From: Dongia_A sp035274225
GTDB taxonomy: Bacteria; Pseudomonadota; Alphaproteobacteria; Dongiales; Dongiaceae
Assembly (NCBI GenBank): GCA_035274225.1
Contig: DATEOK010000304.1
Coordinates: 1-10,188, forward strand
Direction of reading: 5' to 3'
Length of the DNA: 10,188 nucleotides
Part shown: one piece after another, positions 1 to 6,764 of the stretch
Layout: each line of letters begins with the position of its first letter
Numbering within the stretch: the first letter of the stretch is position 1
Notes under the pieces: model-generated
Told to the model about the DNA's origin: nothing
The model's database searches: none
Seen by the model: the letters and a program-made list of their open reading frames with translations, nothing else
Made by a program: the position numbers and the translations under genes

Positions 1-448
<448 letters not shown>

Positions 449-452
<4 letters not shown>

Positions 453-1546
453 GCCGAGACCCTCCGCAGCCACTGGTCGATCGCGACCGCGACGATGATG
501 AGGAAGCCGACGGCGAATTCCTGCCACAGCACATCGACGCCGGAGAGCGCGAGGCCGTTGCGGAACACGCCCACGATCAGCGCGCCGATCAGCGTGCCGA
601 CGATCGAGCCGCGGCCGCCGAACAGGCTGGTGCCGCCGATCACCACGGCGGTGATGGAATCGAGGTTCGACGTGTAGCCGGCCTGCGGGCTAACCGCGCC
701 GACGCGGCCGATCAGCGCCCAGCCGCCGATCGCGCAGATGAAGCCGGCGATGCCATAGACCGAGAGCAGCAGGCCGTTGGTGCGGATGCCGGCCAGCTGC
801 GCTGCCTCCGGATCGTCGCCGATGGCGTAGACGTGCCGTCCGAACGAGGTCCAATTGAGGATGTACCAGAACAGCGCCACCAGCCCCAGCATCAGGATCG
901 AGCCGATCGTGATGCGCGCCTTCCAGCCCTCGACGCCGACGTCGAACGGAGTGGCGGTGAATTGCAGGAAAGCCGCGGTGGCGGCGATGTCCTGGGAGCG
1001 GATGCTCTCGCTGCCGGAATACCACAGGTTCAGCGCGAAGAAGATGCTCCAGGTGCCGAGGGTCACGATGAAGGGTGGCAGGCGCAGCTTGGTGACCAGG
1101 AGGCCGTTGATAATGCCGCACAGCGTGCCGATCACCAGGCCGCTGGCGAACGCCACCGGCACCGGCAGGCCGACATCGACGGCAAACTTGCCCATCACCA
1201 CCGAGCTCAGCACCATGATGGCGCCGACCGAGAGGTCGATGCCGGCGGTCAGCACGATCAGCGTCTGCGCCACGCCGACGATGCCGATGATCGTCACCTG
1301 CTGCAGCACCAGCGAGAAGTTGAACGGGTGGAGGAACTTCGAACCCGCGATGATCGAGAAGAGGATGATGGCGAGCACCAGCACGATGGCCGGGATCGCA
1401 GTCGGATGGGCATGCAGGAAATGCTGCAGCCGGCGCAGCGGCGTCTCGGCGTCCTCGTCGAACGACGCGACGCTCTGGTCAGCCTTCTTGAGCACCTGCT
1501 CGTAGCCGGCCGCGCCGGGCCTGGATTCTGTATCCGCTCCGCTCAT
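449..1546 (-). CDS. frcC: Sugar ABC transporter permease, FrcC-like (CUT2 family)
   Basis: This is the inner-membrane channel subunit of a ribose/fructose-class (CUT2) importer, 365 residues, close to the roughly 360 of rhizobial FrcC. A hydrophilic cytoplasmic leader of about 48 residues precedes a series of hydrophobic segments beginning near residue 49. Family landmarks are TAGIDLSVGA near residues 100-109, the cytoplasmic loop GDDPEAAQLAGI (243-254) that should contact the ATPase, and VIGGTSLFGGRGS towards the C-terminus. An ATG 11 codons upstream (1579) is open, but the start at 1546 has AGGGGAG (1554-1560) 7 nt before it and gives the expected length, so 1546 is preferred. The gene lies 216 nt downstream of frcB across a palindromic repeat and overlaps frcA by 4 nt. 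Known Frc substrates are fructose, with mannose and ribose competing. The substrate here is inferred. Confidence 0.94.
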
Positions 1547-1553
1547 GCGGGAA

Positions 1554-1560
1554 CTCCCCT
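1554..1560 (-). promoter_or_regulatory. Ribosome binding site deciding the frcC start
   Basis: AGGGGAG on the minus strand lies 7 nt upstream of the ATG at 1546. It favours this start over the in-frame ATG at 1579, which would place the site inside the coding region. Confidence 0.7.
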
Positions 1561-1587
1561 GATCTTGCGCGCGCTCCACTCAAAACT

Positions 1588-1724
1588 CCCTCCCCCAAGT
1601 TGGGGGAGGGTTGGGGTGGGGGTTGCTCTCTCAAGCGACGACTGAGCCGAGCGGAAGCAGCGCCCCCACCCTAACCCTCCCCCGACGACGCATGTCGGCC
1701 TACGCCGACGGCCTCGGGGGAGGG
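1588..1724. repeat. Composite palindromic intergenic repeat between frcB and frcC
   Basis: This GC-rich element is built from nested inverted repeats. A perfect 10-bp stem (1588-1597 with 1601-1610) has a 3-nt loop. A long stem (1602-1622 with 1663-1683) pairs 20 of 21 positions. A third stem (1675-1685 with 1714-1724) encloses a 6-bp stem (1694-1699 with 1704-1709). The 1602-1622 and 1675-1685 arms can each pair with two partners, so alternative folds are possible. The G-run/C-run style resembles dispersed extragenic palindromes I associate with Bradyrhizobium and relatives; genome copy number cannot be seen here. It lies inside the frcB-frcC transcript and would form strong RNA structure there. 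A short open frame through it on the minus strand (1543-1782) is low-complexity and not a gene. Confidence 0.8.
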
Positions 1725-1762
1725 GACTAGGGTCTATGTGTGCTTGGTTTCGAAGCCTGGGC

Positions 1763-2809
1763 TCAACCCCAGCACTTCGCAAGGCCTTCCTTGACGTCCA
1801 GCGAGGGGACGCCTTGGACCGGCTTGGCGGTGATGAGCTCGACGCCGGTGTTGAAGAAGTCGAGGCCTGGCGTGTTCTCCGGCTTCTTCTTGGTGTTCAC
1901 GTAATCGACCACCGCCTGCACGCCCATCGATGCCATCAGCAGCGGATATTGCTGCGAGGTGGCGCCGATCACGCCGGCTTCGACGTTCTTGACGCCCGGG
2001 CAGCCGCCGTCGACCGAGACGATCAGCACGTCCTTCTCGCGGCCCACCGCCTTCAGCGCCTCGTAGGCGCCGGCGGCGGCCGGCTCGTTGATGGTGTAGA
2101 CGACGTTGATGGTCGGGTCCTTCTGCAGCAGGTTCTCCATCGCCTTGCGGCCGCCTTCCTCGTTGCCCGAGGTGACGTCGTGGCCGGAGATGCGCGGGTC
2201 ATCCTCGTCGCCGATGTCGGTCGGGTTCTTGATGTCGATGCCGAAGCCCTTCATGAAGCCCTGGTCGCGCAGATAGTCGACTGTCGGCTCCATCGGCGTC
2301 AGGTCGAGGAAGCCGATGCGCGCGTCCTTGGCGCCGTCGCCGAGCGTGGCGGCGGCCCACTGGCCGATCAGCTCGCCGGCCTTGAAGTTGTCGGTGGCCA
2401 GCGTCGCATCCGCGGCGTCGATCGGCTCAAGCGGCGTGTCGAGCGCGATCACCAGGATGCCGGCCTCGCGCGCCTTCGCGACTGTCGGCACGATCGCCTT
2501 GGTGTCGCTTGGCGTGATCAAGATGCCCTTGGCGCCGGCGGCGATCAGGCTCTCGATCGCGGCGACCTGGCTCTCGTTGTCGCCGTCGACCTTGCCGGCG
2601 TAAGAGCGCAACTCGACGCCCAGCTCCTTGGCCTTGGCCTGTGCGCCTTCCTTCATCTTCACGAAAAACGGATTGATCTCGGTCTTGGTGATGAGGCCGA
2701 CGATGATGTCCTCGGCGAGGGCAGGGGCGCTGCTGACGAAGGCAAGGCAGGCGGTGCCGAGGGCCGTGCCCAGGGCGAAATTTCTCACGCGGCGGAATGA
2801 TGTCGTCAC
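1763..2809 (-). CDS. frcB: Periplasmic sugar-binding protein, FrcB-like
   Basis: This is the solute receptor of the importer, 348 residues, secreted to the periplasm. The N-terminus is a classic signal peptide: basic residues (RRVRN), a hydrophobic core, then APALA before ED, predicting cleavage after residue 32. The mature part is a type I (ribose-binding-like) periplasmic domain with KTEINPFFVKMKEGAQ, VDGDNESQ, ITPSDT, ALDTPLEP, TINEPAAAGAYEAL and VSVDGGCPGVKNV. These stretches match rhizobial FrcB as I remember it. The mature protein has exactly two cysteines (about residues 270 and 346, the latter in the C-terminal KCWG), a plausible disulfide. A longer frame opens at ATG 2848, but GTG 2807-2809 has GGAGG (2816-2820) at 6 nt and gives a clean signal peptide, so GTG is chosen. 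It is first in the operon, behind a predicted promoter at 2926-2954. Confidence 0.95.
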   Translation of the reverse strand: MTTSFRRVRNFALGTALGTACLAFVSSAPALAEDIIVGLITKTEINPFFVKMKEGAQAKAKELGVELRSYAGKVDGDNESQVAAIESLIAAGAKGILITPSDTKAIVPTVAKAREAGILVIALDTPLEPIDAADATLATDNFKAGELIGQWAAATLGDGAKDARIGFLDLTPMEPTVDYLRDQGFMKGFGIDIKNPTDIGDEDDPRISGHDVTSGNEEGGRKAMENLLQKDPTINVVYTINEPAAAGAYEALKAVGREKDVLIVSVDGGCPGVKNVEAGVIGATSQQYPLLMASMGVQAVVDYVNTKKKPENTPGLDFFNTGVELITAKPVQGVPSLDVKEGLAKCWG

Positions 2810-2815
2810 TTTGGT

Positions 2816-2820
2816 CCTCC
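2816..2820 (-). promoter_or_regulatory. Ribosome binding site deciding the frcB GTG start
   Basis: GGAGG on the minus strand ends 6 nt before the GTG at 2809. A small 5-bp hairpin (2828-2832 with 2836-2840, 3-nt loop) sits just upstream in the leader and could affect ribosome access, but it is too short to claim a function. Confidence 0.7.
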
Positions 2821-2925
2821 CATGTTTCCCCGGTTCGGGGGCAAGCATTGATTGGCGTGCAAGCGCGGCCGGGCGACTTTCGAAAGGACGCGCATCCGCA
2901 TCGAAGGGCTCCAGCCACCGCGCTC

Positions 2926-2954
2926 ATTCCAGACAATGTTTCACGTGGAGTCAA
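2926..2954 (-). promoter_or_regulatory. Predicted sigma-70-type promoter of the frcBCA operon
   Basis: Reading the minus strand, TTGACT (2949-2954) matches 5 of 6 bases of the -35 consensus. TGGAAT (2926-2931) matches 4 of 6 of the -10 consensus, and the spacing is exactly 17 nt. Transcription would start near 2919, giving a leader of about 110 nt before frcB. The -35 lies in the left arm of the palindrome at 2950-2984, so a repressor bound there would block it. Confidence 0.6.
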
Positions 2955-2984
2955 TAATTAAATCACGCGGATTTAGTTATTGAC
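2950..2984. promoter_or_regulatory. Palindromic operator in the frcB / ROK-regulator divergent region
   Basis: Two 15-bp arms (2950-2964 and 2970-2984) are complementary at 14 of 15 positions around a 5-bp spacer (acgcg). The arms are AT-rich (TTATTGAC and AAATC-type elements) in otherwise GC-rich DNA, which is typical of a repressor site. The position between the ROK gene and the transporter it presumably controls makes the ROK protein the obvious ligand. ROK repressors such as Mlc, NagC and XylR use long AT-rich palindromes of this style. The regulator assignment is inference; the palindrome itself is seen directly. Confidence 0.75.
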
Positions 2985-3008
2985 CTGAGGGCGGAAATCC
3001 GCAATCTT
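2980..3008 (+). promoter_or_regulatory. Possible promoter of the ROK regulator gene
   Basis: TTGACC (2980-2985) is a good -35 at the right end of the palindrome. A 17-nt spacing leads to AATCTT (3003-3008), which matches only 3 of 6 bases of the -10 consensus. A short palindrome (2991-2995 with 2998-3002) falls in the spacer. If this promoter is real, the operator would also autoregulate the regulator gene. The weak -10 limits confidence. Confidence 0.35.
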
Positions 3009-3056
3009 TCAAGGCGTAAGGCCGTCCAGGCCCAGGGCCAAAACAACAGAAAATCG

Positions 3057-4295
3057 ATGGCAGAAGCCGCTCCCGGACCGTTGGTGCATCAGTCGCCCGC
3101 CCATCCCGGCGACCTAGCGCGCGGCGGCAGCCAGTCGGGCGTGCGGCTCTATAACGAGCGCCTGGTGCTGTCGCTGATCCGGCGCTACGGCAGCCTGCCG
3201 AAGGCGGAGATCGCCCGCGTGACCGGCCTCAGCGCGCAGACCGCCTCGGTGATCGTGAAGCAGCTGGAGGCGGACGGACTGCTGCTGCGCCAGCGGCCGC
3301 AGCGCGGGCGCATCGGCCAGCCGCCGGTGCCGCTCAGCCTCAATCCAGACGGCGCCTATTCGATCGGGCTCAAGGTCGGTCGGCGCAGCGCGGACCTGGT
3401 GCTGATCGACCTCAAGGGCAAGGTGCGTGCGAGCCGGCACCGCACCTATCGCTATCCGGAGCCAGCCGCCACGCTCGACTTCGCGCGCGAGGGCATCGAC
3501 GATCTGCAGCGCGATCTGAATGCCGCGCAACGCGCGCGCATCTCCGGCCTCGGCATCGCGACGCCGTTCGAACTGTGGAACTGGGAGAAGGAGATCGGCG
3601 CACCGCGCGACGTGCTGCAGATCTGGCGCGCGTTCGACCTGGTGGGCGAGGTGGCGAAGCTGTCGAGCTGGCCGGTGCAGCTGTGCAACGACGCCACCGC
3701 AGCCTGCGCGGCCGAACTCTCCTTCGGCATCGGCAGCCGCTATCGCGACTTCGTCTATTTCTTCATCGGTTCCTTCATCGGCGGCGGCATTGTCCTCAAC
3801 GGCATGCTTTATCAGGGCCGCACCGGCAACGCCGGCGCCGTGGGCTCGATGCCGGTCAGCGGCGAAGGGCCGCTCGGCGTGCTGCAACTGATCCGCTCAG
3901 CCTCCCTCTATCGGCTGGAGCAACTGATCGGCAACCAGGGACGCGATCCCTCGATGCTGTGGAAGGTGCCTCAGGATTGGGGCGAGATCGGCCAGCCGCT
4001 CGATCTGTGGATCAAGGATTCCGCCAGCCATCTCGCGCAGGCGATCGTTGCCAGCGTGTCGGTGGTGGATTTCGAGGCTGCGATCATCGATGCGGCCTGT
4101 CCGCCCGACGTGCGGGCGCGCCTGGTGCGGGAAACCAGCAAGCAGATCGCGCTGCTCGACCAGCAGGGCTTGTCGCCCTTCGCCATCGTCGAAGGTACGA
4201 TCGGCAGCGACGCCCGCGCCATCGGCGGCGCCAGCCTGCCGCTGCTCGCGAACTTCGCGGTGGATCGGGAGATCTTTCTGCGGAATGCGGGGTAG
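3057..4295 (+). CDS. frcR: ROK-family transcriptional regulator, FrcR-like
   Basis: This is a 412-residue cytoplasmic DNA-binding sugar sensor, the usual length for ROK repressors. An N-terminal winged helix-turn-helix occupies about residues 34-80 (KAEIARVTGLSAQTASVIV), followed by a sugar-kinase-like ROK domain. The domain keeps NDAT (211-214), which includes the Asp at the kinase catalytic position, and a glycine-rich GSFIGGGIV (238-246). However, the normal GExGH is GAVGS (260-264), and the cysteine-rich CxCGxxGCxE zinc motif is absent. It is therefore unlikely to be a kinase, and it belongs to a zinc-less ROK subgroup. No clear Shine-Dalgarno precedes the ATG at 3057, but no better start is seen. 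The gene diverges from frcB across the 2950-2984 palindrome, so it is most simply a repressor of frcBCA relieved by sugar. The symbol rests on gene context. Confidence 0.85.
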   Translation: MAEAAPGPLVHQSPAHPGDLARGGSQSGVRLYNERLVLSLIRRYGSLPKAEIARVTGLSAQTASVIVKQLEADGLLLRQRPQRGRIGQPPVPLSLNPDGAYSIGLKVGRRSADLVLIDLKGKVRASRHRTYRYPEPAATLDFAREGIDDLQRDLNAAQRARISGLGIATPFELWNWEKEIGAPRDVLQIWRAFDLVGEVAKLSSWPVQLCNDATAACAAELSFGIGSRYRDFVYFFIGSFIGGGIVLNGMLYQGRTGNAGAVGSMPVSGEGPLGVLQLIRSASLYRLEQLIGNQGRDPSMLWKVPQDWGEIGQPLDLWIKDSASHLAQAIVASVSVVDFEAAIIDAACPPDVRARLVRETSKQIALLDQQGLSPFAIVEGTIGSDARAIGGASLPLLANFAVDREIFLRNAG

Positions 4296-4304
4296 GAATG
4301 GTTC

Positions 4305-4337
4305 CCGCCGTCATTGCCACTTGGGCAATGACGGCGG
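4305..4337. terminator. Strong hairpin between convergent gene ends, probable bidirectional terminator
   Basis: A perfect 14-bp stem (4305-4318 with 4324-4337) has a 5-nt loop. It lies 9 nt after the ROK gene stop and 17 nt beyond the stop of the minus-strand microprotein, so both transcripts run into it. Neither strand has a U-tract after the stem, so intrinsic termination is not certain. It may instead block 3' exonucleases or be a dispersed palindrome. Confidence 0.55.
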
Positions 4338-4354
4338 AATGGGCGAAGAGGGCG

Positions 4355-4426
4355 TCAGGCGAGTCCCAGATAGCCGAGGATAATGGCCACAACCACCACG
4401 ACGCCAATGATGTAGAAGATGTTCAT
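4355..4426 (-). CDS. Small single-span membrane protein, 23 residues (hypothetical)
   Basis: A very short frame encodes MNIFYIIGVVVVVAIILGYLGLA and then TGA. Nearly the whole peptide is a hydrophobic helix long enough to cross the membrane once, with no charged residues. Support for translation is a GGAG (4434-4437) 7 nt before the ATG, a sequence composed wholly of membrane-type residues, and a position in its own gap between convergent genes. I recall short peptides of the form MNIFYIIGVVVVV in other rhizobial genomes, but no function is known to me and I assign none. It reads in the same direction as the upstream dehydrogenase operon and starts 86 nt after the E2 stop, so it could be the last cistron or have its own promoter; no convincing promoter was found. 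It is flanked downstream by the hairpin at 4305-4337. Confidence 0.7.
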   Translation of the reverse strand: MNIFYIIGVVVVVAIILGYLGLA

Positions 4427-4512
4427 CCCAACTCTCCACAAGAATGGTCGCATGGCTGCCTGGCGGCAGACATTTCGCTCTAAGTAAAGAGCTGACGGGC
4501 TGGAAGGTTCCG

Positions 4513-5763
4513 CTAGCTGCGGCGCAGCAGAAGGTCAGCCGCGAAGTTCGGCGCTGCCCAGTGCGGCATGTGGCCGGCATTCTTCACGAAATGCACTGCG
4601 GCGTGTGCCGGAAGCTGCGCTGCATGCTGCCACGGAATCACGCGGTCCTTGAGACCGAAGATTGCAGTCACCGGCGCTTTCACACGCTCGAGATCGCCGA
4701 CGATGGAATGGCGCTGAGCGCCGCCGTCATTAATCGAGTCGGCGAGTGCGCGCAGCATCGGGCGGCGCGACCAGATGCGTGCCAGCAGTTCCTGCAAATA
4801 GCCGGGCGACAGCGCGCCGCCATCGAGCTTCGCCAATTCGCGCTCGAGATCGGCAAGACTGTCGGCGGCGATCATGCCGTCGATGAAGCCGGTATCGATC
4901 TCCCGGCCCAGTCCTGCCGGCGCCAGCAACAGCAGATGATCCAACGCCACCTCGCCCTCGGCCGCGATCCTGGCAGCGATCATCGCGCCGAGCGAATGAC
5001 CGACCAGACGCACCGGACCGACCGCTAGCGCGCGCAACGCCGTCGTGGTGGTATCGACCATTTGATCGAGGGTCGTAGCGCTTGCTTCGGTCTTGCCATG
5101 GCCCGGAAGATCGATGGCCAGCACGCGCAGGCCGCCTTTGGCGAGGCGGCGCGCCAGCAAGGTGTAGGAGTCGGCATCGGCGAAGAGGCCATGGATCAGG
5201 AACGCATCGCCGCGCCGCTCGCCGGCCGAGGGCCATTCGCGCAACTGGATGGTACCGGCAATGGTGGCGACCTGGATCGCGCTTGCGGCAGCAGGTTCCT
5301 TCAAGATGCCGGCGGACAGAACATCGTCGCCGCTGATGCGCCCATTGCGTCCGCTGCCGGTCAGCGCGGCGAGATCGACGCCACGATCGCGCGCGAGCCG
5401 GCGGGCACGCGGGCTCGCGCGCATGCCGCCAATGCCGGTCGAGCGCGCAGCCTGCGGAATCGATCCTGGAGAGGCAGGCACCGGCGCTGCCGCCGGCTTC
5501 GGTGCCGTGGCGACCGCCGCTCCGACCACGTCGATGCGCGCGATCGGCGCATCGACCGGGATCATGTCGGCTTCGCCGGCGAGATGCCGGACCATCACTC
5601 CATCCTGCAGCGCCGGCACTTCGACGACGGTCTTGTCGGTCTCGACCTCGAGCAGGATCTCGCCGCGCTTGAATTTGTCGCCGGGCTGCTTGAGCCAAGT
5701 GACGATGCGGCCTTCCTCCATCGTCTCGCCGAGACGCGGCAGCGGCAGGTCGATCTCGGCCAT
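4513..5763 (-). CDS. Dihydrolipoamide acyltransferase-like E2 with alpha/beta-hydrolase domain (AcoC-like)
   Basis: This is the lipoyl-bearing core subunit of the E1/E2 complex, 416 residues. A lipoyl domain spans about residues 3-79, with the lipoyl-lysine at 44 in VETDKT. An Ala/Pro-rich linker leads to an E3/E1-binding domain at about 115-151 (MRASPRARRLARDRGVD, then GSGRNGRISGDDV). From about 175 to the end there is an alpha/beta-hydrolase fold with HG at 191-192, nucleophile elbow GHSLG (Ser257), acid Asp373 (GLKDRV) and His398 (NAGHMPHW). The complete triad suggests it is catalytic. The HxxxDG acyltransferase domain of ordinary E2 is missing. Acetoin-dehydrogenase AcoC has this lipoyl-plus-hydrolase plan. 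The start at 5763 overlaps the E1-beta stop as TAATG. An upstream extension to 5805 is open, but the lipoyl domain begins at the chosen Met. No Shine-Dalgarno is evident, so translational coupling is likely. The substrate is unproven. Confidence 0.9.
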   Translation of the reverse strand: MAEIDLPLPRLGETMEEGRIVTWLKQPGDKFKRGEILLEVETDKTVVEVPALQDGVMVRHLAGEADMIPVDAPIARIDVVGAAVATAPKPAAAPVPASPGSIPQAARSTGIGGMRASPRARRLARDRGVDLAALTGSGRNGRISGDDVLSAGILKEPAAASAIQVATIAGTIQLREWPSAGERRGDAFLIHGLFADADSYTLLARRLAKGGLRVLAIDLPGHGKTEASATTLDQMVDTTTTALRALAVGPVRLVGHSLGAMIAARIAAEGEVALDHLLLLAPAGLGREIDTGFIDGMIAADSLADLERELAKLDGGALSPGYLQELLARIWSRRPMLRALADSINDGGAQRHSIVGDLERVKAPVTAIFGLKDRVIPWQHAAQLPAHAAVHFVKNAGHMPHWAAPNFAADLLLRRS

Positions 5764-6764
5764 TATTGCGCAGCCCAGGCCGGCGGCGTGCGTCGCGCCA
5801 GCCACAGGCCGGTCTCGGCGATCAGCTGCGCGTTCGGCACCGAGCCGCGCTCCAAGGGCGGCGAGACCGGGATCGGGATGTCCTCGCCCGCGACCCGCGC
5901 GACCGGCTCCTCCAGGTGATCGAAGCAGGATTCCTGGATGCGTGCCGACAGCTCGGCGGAAAAGCCGCCCGTGAGATGCGCCTCGGTCACCACCATCGCC
6001 CGATGCGTGCGGCGCACCGACGCGGCGATGGTCTCATCGTCCAGCGGATTGAGCGTGCGCAGGTCGATGACTTCTGCCGAGACGCCCTGTGCCGCAAGCT
6101 GCTCGGCCGCGGCGAGCGATTCCAGCACCATCTTGGAGTAGGTGACGATGGTGAGGTCGGTGCCACCGCGCCGCACCACCGCTTTGCCCCAGGGCGCGTC
6201 AGGTTTGGCCGGATCCATCGTGCCCTTCTGTACGTAGAGGCCCTTGTGTTCCAGGAACACCACCGGATCGGGCAGCGTCAGCGCGTGACGGAGCAGGTGA
6301 TAGGCGTCGTTGACCGTGGCCGGCATGGCGACGCGCAGGCCGGGGATGTGCGCCATCCAGGCCTCGAGCGATTGCGAATGCTGGGCGGCAGCGGAGCGGC
6401 CGGTGCCGCCTTGGCTGCGCAGCACCATCGGCACGCCGATCTGGCCGCCGAACATGTAGCGGATCTTGGCGGCCTGGTTGGCGAGCTGGTCCATCACGAT
6501 GCCGACGAAATCGACATACATGAGTTCGGCGACCGGTCGGAGGCCGCTCATCGCCGCGCCGACCGCCGCACCCACGATGGCGGCTTCGGAGATCGGCGTA
6601 TCCAGGATGCGCTCCGGCCCGAACTGGTCGATCAGGCCCCTGGTCACCCCGTACGCGCCGCCATAGAGCCCGACCTCTTCGCCGAGCACGACGATGTCCG
6701 GGTCCGCGTTCATCGCGTCGATCAAGGCCTGGCGCAGCGCCTCGCGATAGGTCGTCTCGCTCAT
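5763..6764 (-). CDS. Thiamine-diphosphate dehydrogenase E1 component, beta subunit (pyruvate/acetoin dehydrogenase type)
   Basis: This subunit pairs with E1-alpha to form the thiamine-diphosphate active site that decarboxylates a 2-oxo acid, or cleaves an acyloin, and passes the acyl group to lipoate on E2. At 333 residues it is full length. Family landmarks are GEEVG (28-32), which carries the Glu that activates the cofactor, DTPISE (55-60), GLRPVAELMYVDF (74-86), AAQHSQ (126-131) and VIDLRTLNPLD. The GEEVGLYGGAYGVTRG stretch is closer to PdhB-type subunits than to the GEDVAGG form I recall for classic AcoB, so the substrate should be left open. The start overlaps the E1-alpha stop by 4 nt (ATGA, 6761-6764), with GGAGG at 6772-6776, 7 nt upstream. 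The stop overlaps the E2 start by 1 nt. Confidence 0.92.
   Translation of the reverse strand: MSETTYREALRQALIDAMNADPDIVVLGEEVGLYGGAYGVTRGLIDQFGPERILDTPISEAAIVGAAVGAAMSGLRPVAELMYVDFVGIVMDQLANQAAKIRYMFGGQIGVPMVLRSQGGTGRSAAAQHSQSLEAWMAHIPGLRVAMPATVNDAYHLLRHALTLPDPVVFLEHKGLYVQKGTMDPAKPDAPWGKAVVRRGGTDLTIVTYSKMVLESLAAAEQLAAQGVSAEVIDLRTLNPLDDETIAASVRRTHRAMVVTEAHLTGGFSAELSARIQESCFDHLEEPVARVAGEDIPIPVSPPLERGSVPNAQLIAETGLWLARRTPPAWAAQ

Noticed and set aside
1588..1724. CRISPR array or insertion-sequence end
   Set aside because: There are no regularly spaced direct repeats, no transposase frame and no flanking target duplication. The structure is nested inverted repeats only.
1543..1782. Minus-strand 79-codon frame between frcB and frcC
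   Set aside because: It is translated from the palindromic repeat and gives a Pro/Gly/Arg low-complexity peptide. It also overlaps the start of frcC.
1736..2800. Plus-strand open frame of 354 codons opposite frcB
   Set aside because: It is antisense to a confidently recognised binding-protein gene, has a low-complexity Asp/Val/Leu/Arg product and shows no family motif.
2809..2919. A riboswitch in the roughly 110-nt leader of frcB
   Set aside because: Only a 5-bp hairpin was found, with no conserved aptamer pattern recognised. Control by the ROK operator is a sufficient explanation.
3575..4483. Plus-strand frame of 302 codons overlapping the ROK regulator in another frame
   Set aside because: Its product is extremely Arg-rich without motifs, while the ROK frame has clear helix-turn-helix and ROK motifs. 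It also reads through the hairpin at 4305-4337.
4477..4492. 5-bp hairpin (4477-4481 with 4488-4492) after the E2 stop as a terminator
   Set aside because: The stem is short and AT-poor at its base, with no U-tract. It is too weak to call, and the microprotein may be co-transcribed across it.
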